A DNA stretch of 28,683 bases from a virus. The stretch's first letter is position 1. Each line of letters starts with the position of its first letter. A program made the position numbers and the translations under genes. Shown here one piece after another: positions 1 through 5,648 of this stretch. The notes under the pieces were generated by a model. That model had not been told where the DNA came from, ran no database searches, and worked only from the letters and a program-made list of their open reading frames with translations. Where the stretch lies: the IMG/VR virus record IMGVR_UViG_3300030109_004105, positions 1 to 28,683 of that record; one strand, written 5' to 3'.

Positions 1-166
1 TTCTCCATTCTAATAATCCCTGTTTACCTCGTTGAGATAAAACTGTAGTTATAGATGGATAAAGAAGTTTCTTTGGTGTTACATAGTATCGTTTTCTATC
101 TATATTTTGTGTTGAAAGTTCGGGAACATATTTTATTTCCCTTTTGAATTCATATATTTTTTTCAT
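1..166 (-). CDS. Probable PD-(D/E)XK exonuclease, N-terminal part only
   Basis: The first 55 codons of a minus-strand gene read out of the left edge of the window, starting with ATG at 166. An AGGAT-type ribosome binding site lies a few bases upstream. The segment carries YVTPKKLLYPSITTVLS followed by GLLEW. This is the N-terminal signature I associate with the MGME1-like (RecB-family, PD-(D/E)XK) exonucleases of T4-like marine phages, which degrade or process DNA during replication and recombination. The catalytic residues would lie outside the window, so the assignment rests on the N-terminal motif alone. It follows phoH by 35 bases and is probably cotranscribed with it. Confidence 0.65.
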   Translation of the reverse strand, partial: MKKIYEFKREIKYVPELSTQNIDRKRYYVTPKKLLYPSITTVLSQRGKQGLLEWR

Positions 167-201
167 TATATTAACATCCTATATTAATAATATTTTTTTT
201 A

Positions 202-915
202 TTAACCAGTAGCAAGTCCTAATTTAATTTTATTAATTAAATAATTTCTAACAAATCCAGAACGAACTATATCACCTAAATTATATTCAACTAATGTGAA
301 TTCATCCATTTGTTCAAGCACTCTAGTAAAATCTAAAATACCATTTTTTTCTTGTGTCCTAACTAAATCACTTTGGTCTACATCACCACAAAAAATAATT
401 CTACTATTTTGTCCAACTCTTGTTATAATAGTATCTAACTCATGAAAATTTAAATTTTGACATTCATCTACAACAATAATAGAATTATCAAAAGTCAATC
501 CTCGAAGAAAGGAAGTAGAAAGAAAATATAAACTTTGTTGTGTTTTTAATCTATCATATAACGAACTGAACGCATCTTCATTTGGTTGTTCAAACATAAA
601 TTGTACCATATTCTGATAGACAGTTTGATATAAAAGTGTTGTATCATTTTCTTTATTAGGAATAAATGATTCATCTTTTGTTGTCAGTAATGAACGAACA
701 AGGCATACTCTATGGTATGGACTTTTTAAATCTAAAACTTCTTTAAGTGCTAGGTATAATGCAACAAAAGTTTTTCCAGTTCCAGCAGCACCATATTGAA
801 AAATATTTTGTCCTTTTTTAAATGCGTCAAATGCTACTTTTTGATTATCTGTAACTGGTTTTATTTTAATTAATTGTGAATCTGTAATTTCTTTTGCTTT
901 CTTTTTTTCTGGCAT
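202..915 (-). CDS. phoH: PhoH-like P-loop ATPase
   Basis: A 237-residue protein with the PhoH ATPase core. Walker A is GAAGTGKT (residues 42-49). Walker B is SIIVVDECQN with acidic pair D150-E151. A sensor-like GDVDQSDL follows at 177-184. The family is a cytoplasmic ATPase related to the helicase domain of RecD-type enzymes. It is very common in marine phages, sometimes as a phosphate-starvation gene, but its phage function is not settled. At 237 residues it is the short phage form, lacking the N-terminal PIN or KH-type additions of some cellular PhoH2 and PhoH proteins. The ATG at 915 has an AGAGGT site about 10 bases upstream. An intrinsic terminator at 933-961 lies directly in front, so it may need readthrough or an unrecognised promoter. 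Confidence 0.93.
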   Translation of the reverse strand: MPEKKKAKEITDSQLIKIKPVTDNQKVAFDAFKKGQNIFQYGAAGTGKTFVALYLALKEVLDLKSPYHRVCLVRSLLTTKDESFIPNKENDTTLLYQTVYQNMVQFMFEQPNEDAFSSLYDRLKTQQSLYFLSTSFLRGLTFDNSIIVVDECQNLNFHELDTIITRVGQNSRIIFCGDVDQSDLVRTQEKNGILDFTRVLEQMDEFTLVEYNLGDIVRSGFVRNYLINKIKLGLATG

Positions 916-932
916 TATTTAATAACCTCTAT

Positions 933-961
933 AAAAAAAGGGATTGTCATGTAACAACCCC
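933..961 (-). terminator. Intrinsic terminator upstream of phoH
   Basis: On the minus strand GGGGTTGT (961-954), a six-base loop and ACAATCCC (947-940) form an 8-bp stem with one G-U pair. It is followed at once by seven T (939-933). This is a textbook rho-independent terminator. It ends transcription coming from the fmdB-like gene or from the late promoter at 1065-1072. Confidence 0.8.
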
Positions 962-1059
962 CCATTGATGCATGAGCCGAGGGATTTCAAAAGCTTACAA
1001 ACCCCTTTTGATGATACTTTAATATCTAAGGTTGTGCTGAAATTTCTAGCTCGTATCAT
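933..1059 (-). ncRNA. Candidate phage small RNA with its own promoter and terminator
   Basis: The gap between the fmdB-like gene and phoH has the parts of a stand-alone transcript of roughly 125 nt. A T4-type late box TATAAATA lies at 1072-1065. A perfect 7-bp pairing ATGATAC (1059-1053) with GTATCAT (1017-1011) encloses a small hairpin. A second stem AGGGGTTT (1006-999) with AAATCCCT (987-980) has 8 bp with one G-U pair. The intrinsic terminator 961-933 closes the unit. The stretch 960-1005 is visibly richer in G and C than its surroundings. An alternative reading is a 48-codon ORF (ATG at 1062, stop at 919-921), but it runs through the terminator and has no clear ribosome site. No known RNA family was recognised. 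Confidence 0.45.
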
Positions 1060-1064
1060 TATCA

Positions 1065-1072
1065 TATTTATA
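1065..1072 (-). promoter_or_regulatory. T4-type late promoter box
   Basis: TATAAATA on the minus strand, a full match to the T4 late promoter consensus. It sits over the last codons and stop of the fmdB-like gene and points at the candidate small RNA and phoH. Chance matches are possible in DNA this AT-rich; the terminator-bounded structured segment right behind it raises its credibility. Confidence 0.5.
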
Positions 1073-1387
1073 TTATTTCTTTTCTTTCGCTTGTTTAATT
1101 GCGTGTTCTTTATACACTCTTTCACCTTGTTTTTGTTTAATTGTCTTGTTATTTCCATATCTATCTGCAAGAGCACTATTCGGGTGTGCTTCTGATATCT
1201 TTTGTAATGTTTCTTTCCATCCCGTATCCATTTTTTGTTCTGTGTTTACACCAGATACAATTGCTGGAGCCGCAGGTGCTATTTGAATATGTGGATTTTC
1301 TTTTATATATTCTTCCATTTCTGAAATAGACATAAAAAGTTCTTCCGTTTTATTTGTATTTGTATTTAAAAAATCATAAGTAGGCAA
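1073..1387 (-). CDS. FmdB-like small protein lacking the zinc ribbon
   Basis: A 104-residue protein beginning MPTYDFLN, the conserved start of the FmdB/putative-regulatory-protein family and its phage relatives. SISEMEEYIKENPHI, IVSGVN and AHPNSALADRY are segments I recall from T4-like marine-phage homologues. Cellular FmdB proteins carry CxxC zinc-binding pairs; this protein has no cysteine at all, so zinc binding is lost and the function is unknown. The start codon is TTG (1387-1385), supported by the conserved MPTY and by GGAG eight bases upstream. A perfect sigma70-type promoter at 1413-1441 gives a leader of about 19 bases, and a terminator at 933-961 closes the unit. Confidence 0.85.
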   Translation of the reverse strand: MPTYDFLNTNTNKTEELFMSISEMEEYIKENPHIQIAPAAPAIVSGVNTEQKMDTGWKETLQKISEAHPNSALADRYGNNKTIKQKQGERVYKEHAIKQAKEKK

Positions 1388-1412
1388 AATTATATCTCCA
1401 CATTTTTAATAT

Positions 1413-1441
1413 ATTATACTTTATTTAATTAAGTTTGTCAA
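1413..1441 (-). promoter_or_regulatory. Consensus sigma70-type promoter for fmdB-like gene
   Basis: On the minus strand TTGACA (1441-1436), a 17-base spacer and TATAAT (1418-1413) match the bacterial housekeeping consensus exactly. The expected start near 1406 leaves a short leader holding the GGAG site of the TTG-started gene at 1387. The promoter overlaps the end of the SprT-like gene. Confidence 0.78.
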
Positions 1442-1987
1442 ATTTTTTTCATGCTTTTGAAGCATCTCAGTTAATCCACATTTTCTATCACCATACATAG
1501 GCACATATTCTTTTGTCCAATCTTCCTTTGCCCATTTTAATGATTCACACATACGTATAAACATTCCAATTTCTCTGCCATGTGCTTCTACTTCCCACGG
1601 CAAATCATAATAATCTACTCCTTTAGTATCTATTACAGTATCTTTCCATTTATATCTATTTGCATCTCTTACATATTCATACATCTCACCTTTCATCCAT
1701 TGTTTAAGATGTACTAGTTCATGTGCTAATGTTATGAGTTTGCTTCTAAGTCTTACTTGATTGTCTATATTAATAGTAAATTTTTTTGGTCTACGAGTTT
1801 CAAATTCATCATTCCATTCACATTCTCCTTCTATTTTGTAATCTTTAAAAAGAGTATCGCTATAAAGAATGGAAATTGAAAGGTTAGATTGAAGTCTTTT
1901 GGAAAGAAGATGGTCAAGATACCATCTTGTAGCTTGTTTAGTTTTGGTTTTGGTTTCGGTATCACAACCTCTTATAGTTAACCTCAT
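1421..1987 (-). CDS. SprT-like zinc metallopeptidase
   Basis: A 188-residue protein with LAHELVHLKQW around residues 88-97, giving the zinc-metallopeptidase motif H89-E90-x-x-H93. Further acidic and histidine residues follow in PWEVEAHGREI (130-140) and could supply the third ligand. The SprT-like/gluzincin type is the closest match from motif layout; related small metallopeptidases occur in T4-like marine phages. No signal peptide is seen, so it should act in the host cytoplasm, on an unknown substrate. The ATG at 1987 is only 8 bases from a late-type TATAAATA box (2003-1996). If that box is used, the message would be almost leaderless. A terminator-like hairpin separates it from the upstream HTH gene. 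Confidence 0.82.
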   Translation of the reverse strand: MRLTIRGCDTETKTKTKQATRWYLDHLLSKRLQSNLSISILYSDTLFKDYKIEGECEWNDEFETRRPKKFTINIDNQVRLRSKLITLAHELVHLKQWMKGEMYEYVRDANRYKWKDTVIDTKGVDYYDLPWEVEAHGREIGMFIRMCESLKWAKEDWTKEYVPMYGDRKCGLTEMLQKHEKNLTNLIK

Positions 1988-1995
1988 GATGAATT

Positions 1996-2003
1996 TATTT
2001 ATA
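1996..2003 (-). promoter_or_regulatory. Possible T4-type late promoter box
   Basis: TATAAATA on the minus strand, placed between a terminator-like hairpin (2030-2055) and the ATG at 1987. The position after a terminator supports a new transcription unit. The very short distance to the start codon counts against efficient translation from this start, so this is tentative. Confidence 0.35.
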
Positions 2004-2029
2004 TGGTAAATTTTTCATGAAATTGAAAA

Positions 2030-2055
2030 TGGAGCTCTGTGGGTACAAAGCTCCA
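2030..2055 (-). terminator. Terminator-like hairpin after HTH gene
   Basis: On the minus strand TGGAGCT (2055-2049) pairs with AGCTCCA (2036-2030) across a 12-base loop, and TTTTCAATTTC follows. The stem is good but the T-run is short. It shares three bases with the neighbouring hairpin 2053-2070, so the two cannot both form fully. Confidence 0.5.
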
Positions 2056-2070
2056 CTAACCGATTAGTGG
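2053..2070 (-). other. Perfect 7-bp hairpin with TCGG loop
   Basis: CCACTAA, loop TCGG and TTAGTGG on the minus strand, starting 3 bases after the HTH gene stop. A smaller GGGT/ACCC hairpin overlaps the stop codon itself (2071-2084). Together with the terminator-like stem this gives three hairpins in 55 bases, probably a 3' end or attenuation structure. Confidence 0.45.
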
Positions 2071-2073
2071 GTA

Positions 2074-2319
2074 TTATAACCCATAAACTGCTTCTAATCC
2101 CGCTTTAATGATAGATTGACTTGGTGTGCCAATTCTATATGAAGTACCATCTGCAGCTTTGTTTGCATACACACAATATCCTCGTCTTCTAAAACCGTCA
2201 ACGACAGTTCTTGGGGACTTGAAACCATATCTTTTCTGAACAGTTGTCCAAGAAATAGATTCGCCTCTAAGAAGCGCATTTAAGAACTTTGCAGTTCTTG
2301 TCATAGTTTGTCTTGCCAT
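2074..2319 (-). CDS. Small helix-turn-helix DNA-binding protein
   Basis: An 81-residue protein starting MARQTMTRTAKFLNALLRG. The segments ISWTTVQKRYGFKSPRTVVDGFRRRG and RIGTPSQSIIKAGL match a small helix-turn-helix family I recall from T4-like cyanophages, with a predicted winged-helix-like end. The reading frame stays open to a TTG at 2337, but the ATG at 2319 has AAGGTGA eight bases upstream and the family begins here, so I chose it. It is probably an early transcriptional regulator or DNA-binding protein; targets are unknown. It is driven by a perfect sigma70-type promoter at 2422-2450, and its roughly 95-base leader contains a 12-bp hairpin (2358-2393). Confidence 0.85.
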   Translation of the reverse strand: MARQTMTRTAKFLNALLRGESISWTTVQKRYGFKSPRTVVDGFRRRGYCVYANKAADGTSYRIGTPSQSIIKAGLEAVYGL

Positions 2320-2357
2320 GATATAATCACCTTGCAACTCAAATTTGTTATTTTATA

Positions 2358-2393
2358 CTAGGATAAAAACCCGTTGCTATATTTTTACCCTAG
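2358..2393 (-). promoter_or_regulatory. 12-bp leader hairpin of the HTH gene
   Basis: On the minus strand CTAGGGTAAAAA (2393-2382) pairs with TTTTTATCCTAG (2369-2358) across a 12-base loop. That is twelve consecutive pairs with a single G-U. It lies between the predicted transcription start (about 2415) and the ribosome site of the HTH gene, and no T-run follows, so it is not a terminator. It could be an mRNA stabiliser or a binding site for translational or autogenous control. Confidence 0.5.
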
Positions 2394-2421
2394 TTGTTAT
2401 ATTTCGTTTATTATACTAATA

Positions 2422-2450
2422 ATTATAACATATAATAAACAATTTGTCAA
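2422..2450 (-). promoter_or_regulatory. Consensus sigma70-type promoter (copy A of a duplicated element)
   Basis: TTGACA (2450-2445), a 17-base spacer and TATAAT (2427-2422) on the minus strand. The 38 bases 2422-2459 match 4419-4456 at 37 positions, so this is one copy of a duplicated promoter cassette. It starts directly at the stop codon of the DUF6433-like gene and drives the HTH gene. Confidence 0.82.
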
Positions 2451-2457
2451 ATCTTTA

Positions 2458-2925
2458 CTAATCTTTTAACATGAAATTGTCATCCCAATTAAATGCTTCT
2501 TTGCAAACTGGAATTGATAGTCCTTTATAAGTTCTACCCAACTTTTTATCTTTTGCTTGTACAACTAAGTTTGCTTCACCAGCACTCAATCCTTCTAACA
2601 ATTGAATAAAAAGTGATTCTCTACGTGATTGAACAATATTTGGTTTAGCAATAACACCAAGAAGTGATATAAAATTATCAAGAGTTCTATATTCTTTATG
2701 TAATCTTGTGTGTTCTGTGCCATCTGGTGCATCATTCGGGGTATAAGGTACTTTACCCTCTGGTAATAACCATTCTACATCTGGGTCGAAATTAGCTCTT
2801 AAAAACCAACGTAAACCATCACTATTGTGTTTTTTTAAAATCTCAATCTTTTCGTCTTTAGTTTTTGCTTTATGTACTCGTTCAAGAATTTCATGAAAAA
2901 GTGGAACATATGTTTCTGTAACCAT
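2458..2925 (-). CDS. DUF6433-like conserved phage protein
   Basis: A 155-residue protein. The segments AKTKDEKIEILKKHNS, LLPEGKVPYTPNDAPDGTEH, LEGLSAGEANLVVQAKDKK and YKGLSIPVCKEAFNWDD are those I associate with the DUF6433 family of T4-like marine phages. Its role is unknown. No membrane segment or signal peptide is visible. It looks like a soluble, mostly helical protein. The ATG at 2925 has AGGAG upstream, overlapping the last codons of the RNase H gene, so the two are translationally close and cotranscribed. Its stop abuts the next promoter. Confidence 0.85.
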   Translation of the reverse strand: MVTETYVPLFHEILERVHKAKTKDEKIEILKKHNSDGLRWFLRANFDPDVEWLLPEGKVPYTPNDAPDGTEHTRLHKEYRTLDNFISLLGVIAKPNIVQSRRESLFIQLLEGLSAGEANLVVQAKDKKLGRTYKGLSIPVCKEAFNWDDNFMLKD

Positions 2926-2927
2926 AA

Positions 2928-3776
2928 TTAAAAATCTCCTAAATTATTTGTCAATTCTTTTAACTTATTATTTATAAAGTAATTTATAAGGTTTTTTCTG
3001 TCACCCAAAATAGGTGTTGTCTTATAAGTTTCTTTAATCTTATCTTTAAGGTCTTGTGGTATTTTAGATAAATCTACTAATGTAGTATTTCTATGATAAT
3101 TTCTTTTTGCTTGTTCATTAGGGGCAACATCCATAAAATCATGTTCTACCCATGATTGTATTTTCTTTTTGGTAAGTGGTTTTTGTCTAATCTTATCTAC
3201 GAAAGAATTATCATCAGAAAGAACATTTGGTATTCCATCACTTCTATCACCTTTGATAATATGTTCTTTTAAATATAATTCTGGATTTTTACCATTCAAC
3301 ATTTTCTTTTGAACAGGATTCCATTGTTTTACATTTTTATATTTTTGTAATTGGATAAAATCTTTATCACCAGAAACAATCATAATCTTTTCTTTTTGTG
3401 ATTCACAAATAGTTGCTATAATATCATCTGCTTCTGCACCATATACTTCTAACATTTTATATGGAAAATTTTCTCTAAGTTCTTCTTTTAATACATTAAG
3501 TGTATTGAAAATAGTATTCCAATCAAAATCACTTGATTCTCTCATTTTCTTACGATTGGATTTATATTGTGGAAAAACGTCTTTTCTCCAATAGTGTTTA
3601 CTATCATAACATAAAACCAATTCACCATAATCTTCTACAAATTTAATTCTATATGTACGAATAGAATTCAATACCATATGTCTAACTAAATCTGGATTGA
3701 CTTCTAAATCTTTTGACTGACCTATCTGCATCATTAATGAAGATAAAGTTACTTGATTCATATCAACTAATACCAT
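2928..3776 (-). CDS. rnh: T4-type RNase H / 5'-3' exonuclease
   Basis: A 282-residue protein of the FEN-1/T4 RNase H family, which removes RNA primers and flaps from lagging-strand fragments during phage replication. Visible metal-site motifs are D5 in MVLVDMNQ, YGAEADDII (acidic residues 115, 117, 118), VSGDKDFIQL (D137, D139) and KGDRSDGIPNV (D177, D180). The last motif opens the helix-hairpin-helix-like DNA-binding region. Length is close to T4 RNase H (about 305 residues). The ATG at 3776 has a GAGGA site. It lies 2 bases downstream of the 126-residue gene and just before the DUF6433-like gene in one operon. Confidence 0.92.
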   Translation of the reverse strand: MVLVDMNQVTLSSLMMQIGQSKDLEVNPDLVRHMVLNSIRTYRIKFVEDYGELVLCYDSKHYWRKDVFPQYKSNRKKMRESSDFDWNTIFNTLNVLKEELRENFPYKMLEVYGAEADDIIATICESQKEKIMIVSGDKDFIQLQKYKNVKQWNPVQKKMLNGKNPELYLKEHIIKGDRSDGIPNVLSDDNSFVDKIRQKPLTKKKIQSWVEHDFMDVAPNEQAKRNYHRNTTLVDLSKIPQDLKDKIKETYKTTPILGDRKNLINYFINNKLKELTNNLGDF

Positions 3777-3778
3777 AA

Positions 3779-4159
3779 TTATTCCTCTTTCAAGATTTTG
3801 TCAAAATCTTTATTATTCAATTGTGATAAATCAAACTGAGAATAAACCTTCTGCGTTTGTTCATTTACAATTGATGTCATTGCCATATCCGATACAATTT
3901 GAATAGGATGAAAAAAACCAAAATGTCGAAGTATACAAGATTTTAAAGTTTCATTTACTAAACCAAAATCTTTTATAAAAACATCTTTTTCTCTATCTGA
4001 AACTTTATTTTCATCAAGAACACGAAGTGTTTGTGCTATAATCGAATTTGTTATATCTTCAGCAAACATCAAGTTATATCTTAACTGACTAGTTTCTTCC
4101 ATTTCTGGAACTTTAACATGAGTTTTCCACGGCCCTTGTATCACATTATCATCAGTCAT
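3779..4159 (-). CDS. Conserved phage protein of unknown function
   Basis: A 126-residue soluble protein with VIQGPWKTHVKVP near the start and a predominantly helical body. It includes AEDITNSIIAQTLRVLDE and IKDFGLVNETLKSCILRHF. I recall similar proteins beside RNase H or S21 in T4-like marine phages, but no function is known to me. Its ATG overlaps the stop of the S21 gene (ATGA, 4156-4159), so translation is probably coupled. It is followed after 2 bases by RNase H, suggesting an early operon with a replication or translation role. Confidence 0.8.
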   Translation of the reverse strand: MTDDNVIQGPWKTHVKVPEMEETSQLRYNLMFAEDITNSIIAQTLRVLDENKVSDREKDVFIKDFGLVNETLKSCILRHFGFFHPIQIVSDMAMTSIVNEQTQKVYSQFDLSQLNNKDFDKILKEE

Positions 4160-4407
4160 TTTCTATAGTTTCCTTTACTCATACCTTTTTTTGCTTGTGT
4201 CTTTTTTTGTCGTATAATCGCAGCGGCTTTTTTCATTCTGCGTTTTTCACTAGGTTTCACATAATGTTCTCGTTTTTTCAATTCAAACATCAAACCATCT
4301 TTTTGTATTCTTTTCTTTAAAAGTCGCAATGCTCCTTCTACATTATCATTTCTTACATCAATAGTGTAAGAATCTAAATCTTCTTTTGTGTGCATTTTTC
4401 TTATCAT
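4156..4407 (-). CDS. rpsU: Ribosomal protein bS21
   Basis: An approximately 83-residue, strongly basic protein with the bS21 core. The N-terminal strand and helix read YTIDVRNDNVEGALRLLKKR. KREHYVKPSEKRRMKKAAA follows, then a lysine-rich tail. bS21 sits on the small ribosomal subunit near the anti-Shine-Dalgarno region and affects initiation. Phage copies are known, notably in pelagiphages, and are thought to enter host ribosomes. The frame is open to a TTG at 4416, but that lies upstream of the transcription start expected from the promoter at 4419-4447. ATG 4407 (5-base leader) or ATG 4395 (about 17-base leader) is therefore more likely; I use 4407. The end overlaps the next gene by ATGA. 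Confidence 0.9.
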   Translation of the reverse strand: MIRKMHTKEDLDSYTIDVRNDNVEGALRLLKKRIQKDGLMFELKKREHYVKPSEKRRMKKAAAIIRQKKTQAKKGMSKGNYRK

Positions 4408-4418
4408 ATTATACAAAT

Positions 4419-4447
4419 ATTATAACATAGAATAAACAATTTGTCAA
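4419..4447 (-). promoter_or_regulatory. Consensus sigma70-type promoter (copy B of the duplicated element)
   Basis: TTGACA (4447-4442), a 17-base spacer and TATAAT (4424-4419) on the minus strand. It differs from the copy at 2422-2459 by one base in 38. It overlaps the stop of the 148-residue gene and drives the S21 to DUF6433 operon. Confidence 0.82.
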
Positions 4448-4451
4448 ATCT

Positions 4452-4898
4452 TTACTGTAAAACCCTGTCTTTATTGGGTTTTTTGGGATTATCCTTTTTA
4501 TCCGTTTTATCATCATCTCGTTCTTTAATCGCTTTATGGTAATAATGTTCACCTAAATCTTGAAGTATCATCAAAATATGAGTTAAAAATGCTCTTAATT
4601 TCACATCATCTCGATAAGTTTCATAGATATATGGGTTTAATTTATGGAAACTATCACTAAGTTTGTGATAAGATTTTTCAATATTTAATTCTTCACTATC
4701 AATAGGAATATCTAATTCATCCAATCTTTCTAATTGCTTTATATTTTCTAATAATCCCTCTTCATATGGTCGTTCAAACTCTAGTAATAATCCTCTTAAT
4801 AATCCATCTTTATTGAAATGTTCCTTAATGTAAACTTTAATATCTACAAAACGCTTTCGAAGAGATATGAAACTTCTCTCCAATTCTTGGTGATTCAT
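4452..4898 (-). CDS. Hypothetical helical protein
   Basis: A 148-residue protein that I do not recognise. The N-terminal two thirds look alpha-helical and amphipathic (RSFISLRKRFVDIKVYIKEH, LENIKQLERLDELD, LTHILMILQDLGEHYYHKA). The last 25 residues are a charged low-complexity tail rich in D, K and P. There is no signal peptide or clear membrane span. An AAGAGA site precedes the ATG at 4898. It lies between the acidic 99-residue protein and S21, downstream of the dual promoter region at 5.3 kb. Early or both early and late expression is therefore likely. Confidence 0.75.
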   Translation of the reverse strand: MNHQELERSFISLRKRFVDIKVYIKEHFNKDGLLRGLLLEFERPYEEGLLENIKQLERLDELDIPIDSEELNIEKSYHKLSDSFHKLNPYIYETYRDDVKLRAFLTHILMILQDLGEHYYHKAIKERDDDKTDKKDNPKKPNKDRVLQ

Positions 4899-4928
4899 TC
4901 TCTTTTTTTGTTTTCTATTTGTATCATT

Positions 4929-5228
4929 TTAACTATCCAATCTTAACACCCCTATTTTATAATTTAAATTGTGTTTATTTTCTTTATCTACTTCTTCGTA
5001 GAAATAAGGTTTGCTGCCAGCAATCTGAAGATTTTCTAAACTTTTCACAATTTCTTCAGCATGCTCCTTTCCCTTATCATCTAACTCATCAATGGAAATT
5101 TTTACTTCTTCGCCTTCCCAATCATATTCTAATTCTGGCGATTGTCTACTACAATAATCTTCTAATATTTCTTCAAAATCTTGATAAAGTGTATCAAATG
5201 ACCTTTCATCTGTTTCTATAGCTGTCAT
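4929..5228 (-). CDS. Hypothetical acidic protein
   Basis: A 99-residue acidic protein without a recognised family. It has stretches such as DTLYQDFEEILEDYC and YDWEGEEVKISIDELDD, a strongly negative charge, and no membrane segment. The ATG at 5228 is preceded by AGGAGA. It is the first gene after a perfect sigma70-type promoter (5263-5291) and a late box (5302-5309), so it may be made both early and late. Small acidic phage proteins in this position are often host-takeover or DNA-mimic proteins; nothing in this sequence proves that. Confidence 0.75.
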   Translation of the reverse strand: MTAIETDERSFDTLYQDFEEILEDYCSRQSPELEYDWEGEEVKISIDELDDKGKEHAEEIVKSLENLQIAGSKPYFYEEVDKENKHNLNYKIGVLRLDS

Positions 5229-5262
5229 AGTAATTCTCTCCTTTAATTGAAATCATACTATA

Positions 5263-5291
5263 ATTATAACATTTTCTCATAAAAATGTCAA
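5263..5291 (-). promoter_or_regulatory. Consensus sigma70-type promoter
   Basis: TTGACA (5291-5286), a 17-base spacer and TATAAT (5268-5263) on the minus strand, with the same TGTTATAAT ending as the two duplicated promoters. The predicted start near 5256 gives a leader of about 28 bases to the ATG at 5228, including AGGAGA. Confidence 0.82.
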
Positions 5292-5301
5292 TAGTAACTT
5301 A

Positions 5302-5309
5302 TATTTATA
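5302..5309 (-). promoter_or_regulatory. T4-type late promoter box, tandem to the early promoter
   Basis: TATAAATA on the minus strand, 10 bases upstream of the -35 hexamer of the sigma70-type promoter and directly after a terminator-like hairpin. The arrangement terminator, late box, early promoter, gene suggests expression of the same genes in both phases. Confidence 0.55.
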
Positions 5310-5310
5310 G

Positions 5311-5330
5311 GAAAAACCGACAAAATCGGT
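5311..5330 (-). terminator. Short terminator after the exported late module
   Basis: ACCGA, loop TTTTG and TCGGT on the minus strand (5330-5316) form a 5-bp stem followed by TTTTCC. It is weak but well placed, 35 bases after the stop of the 90-residue membrane protein and before the next promoters. Confidence 0.5.
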
Positions 5331-5364
5331 ATAAAATTGGAAATTTTAAGGTCTTTTATATAAT

Positions 5365-5637
5365 TTAGTTGCCTAATGGGTTACTAACTTTTAATTTCAA
5401 CTCAGCCATTTTAGCATCTACTACTTCAATTGTTTTTCGAAGAACTTCATTGCTAGTTTCTAAGTCAGCAACTCTTGCTTCAAGTTTTTCTACAGCATCG
5501 CTACCTTGACTTTTTTCTATGCCATCCAATCTTGCGTTGAATTGGCCCCAGGCGACAAACCCACCGCCGAGCGTGATGACTACACCAAGTATTACGGCAT
5601 ACTTTGAAAAGTTGTCTGATATTTTTGATATATCCAT
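5365..5637 (-). CDS. Small membrane protein with coiled coil
   Basis: A 90-residue protein with one hydrophobic segment, YAVILGVVITLGGGFVAWG (about residues 13-31). A heptad-like helix follows (IEKSQGSDAVEKLEARVADL and onward to about residue 82). This is an N-terminal anchor with a coiled coil, as in small i-spanin-like or XhlA-like phage membrane proteins. A proper spanin pair exists elsewhere in the window, so its job here is open. It lies 11 bases after the acidic repeat lipoprotein gene, in the same late unit that begins at the promoter 9022-9029. AAGG precedes the ATG. It is the last gene before a terminator. Confidence 0.8.
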   Translation of the reverse strand: MDISKISDNFSKYAVILGVVITLGGGFVAWGQFNARLDGIEKSQGSDAVEKLEARVADLETSNEVLRKTIEVVDAKMAELKLKVSNPLGN

Positions 5638-5648
5638 TTTTAATTACC

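Noticed and set aside
919-1176. Minus-strand frame of 85 codons between the fmdB-like gene and phoH
   Set aside because: Its first half lies over the fmdB-like gene in another frame. The remaining 48 codons run through the intrinsic terminator and have no clear ribosome site. The structured RNA explanation fits better, though the short frame is kept as an alternative.
2969-2976. TATAAATA box inside the RNase H gene, upstream of the DUF6433-like gene
   Set aside because: It lies in coding sequence with no terminator or gap nearby. One such 8-base match is expected by chance in DNA this AT-rich.
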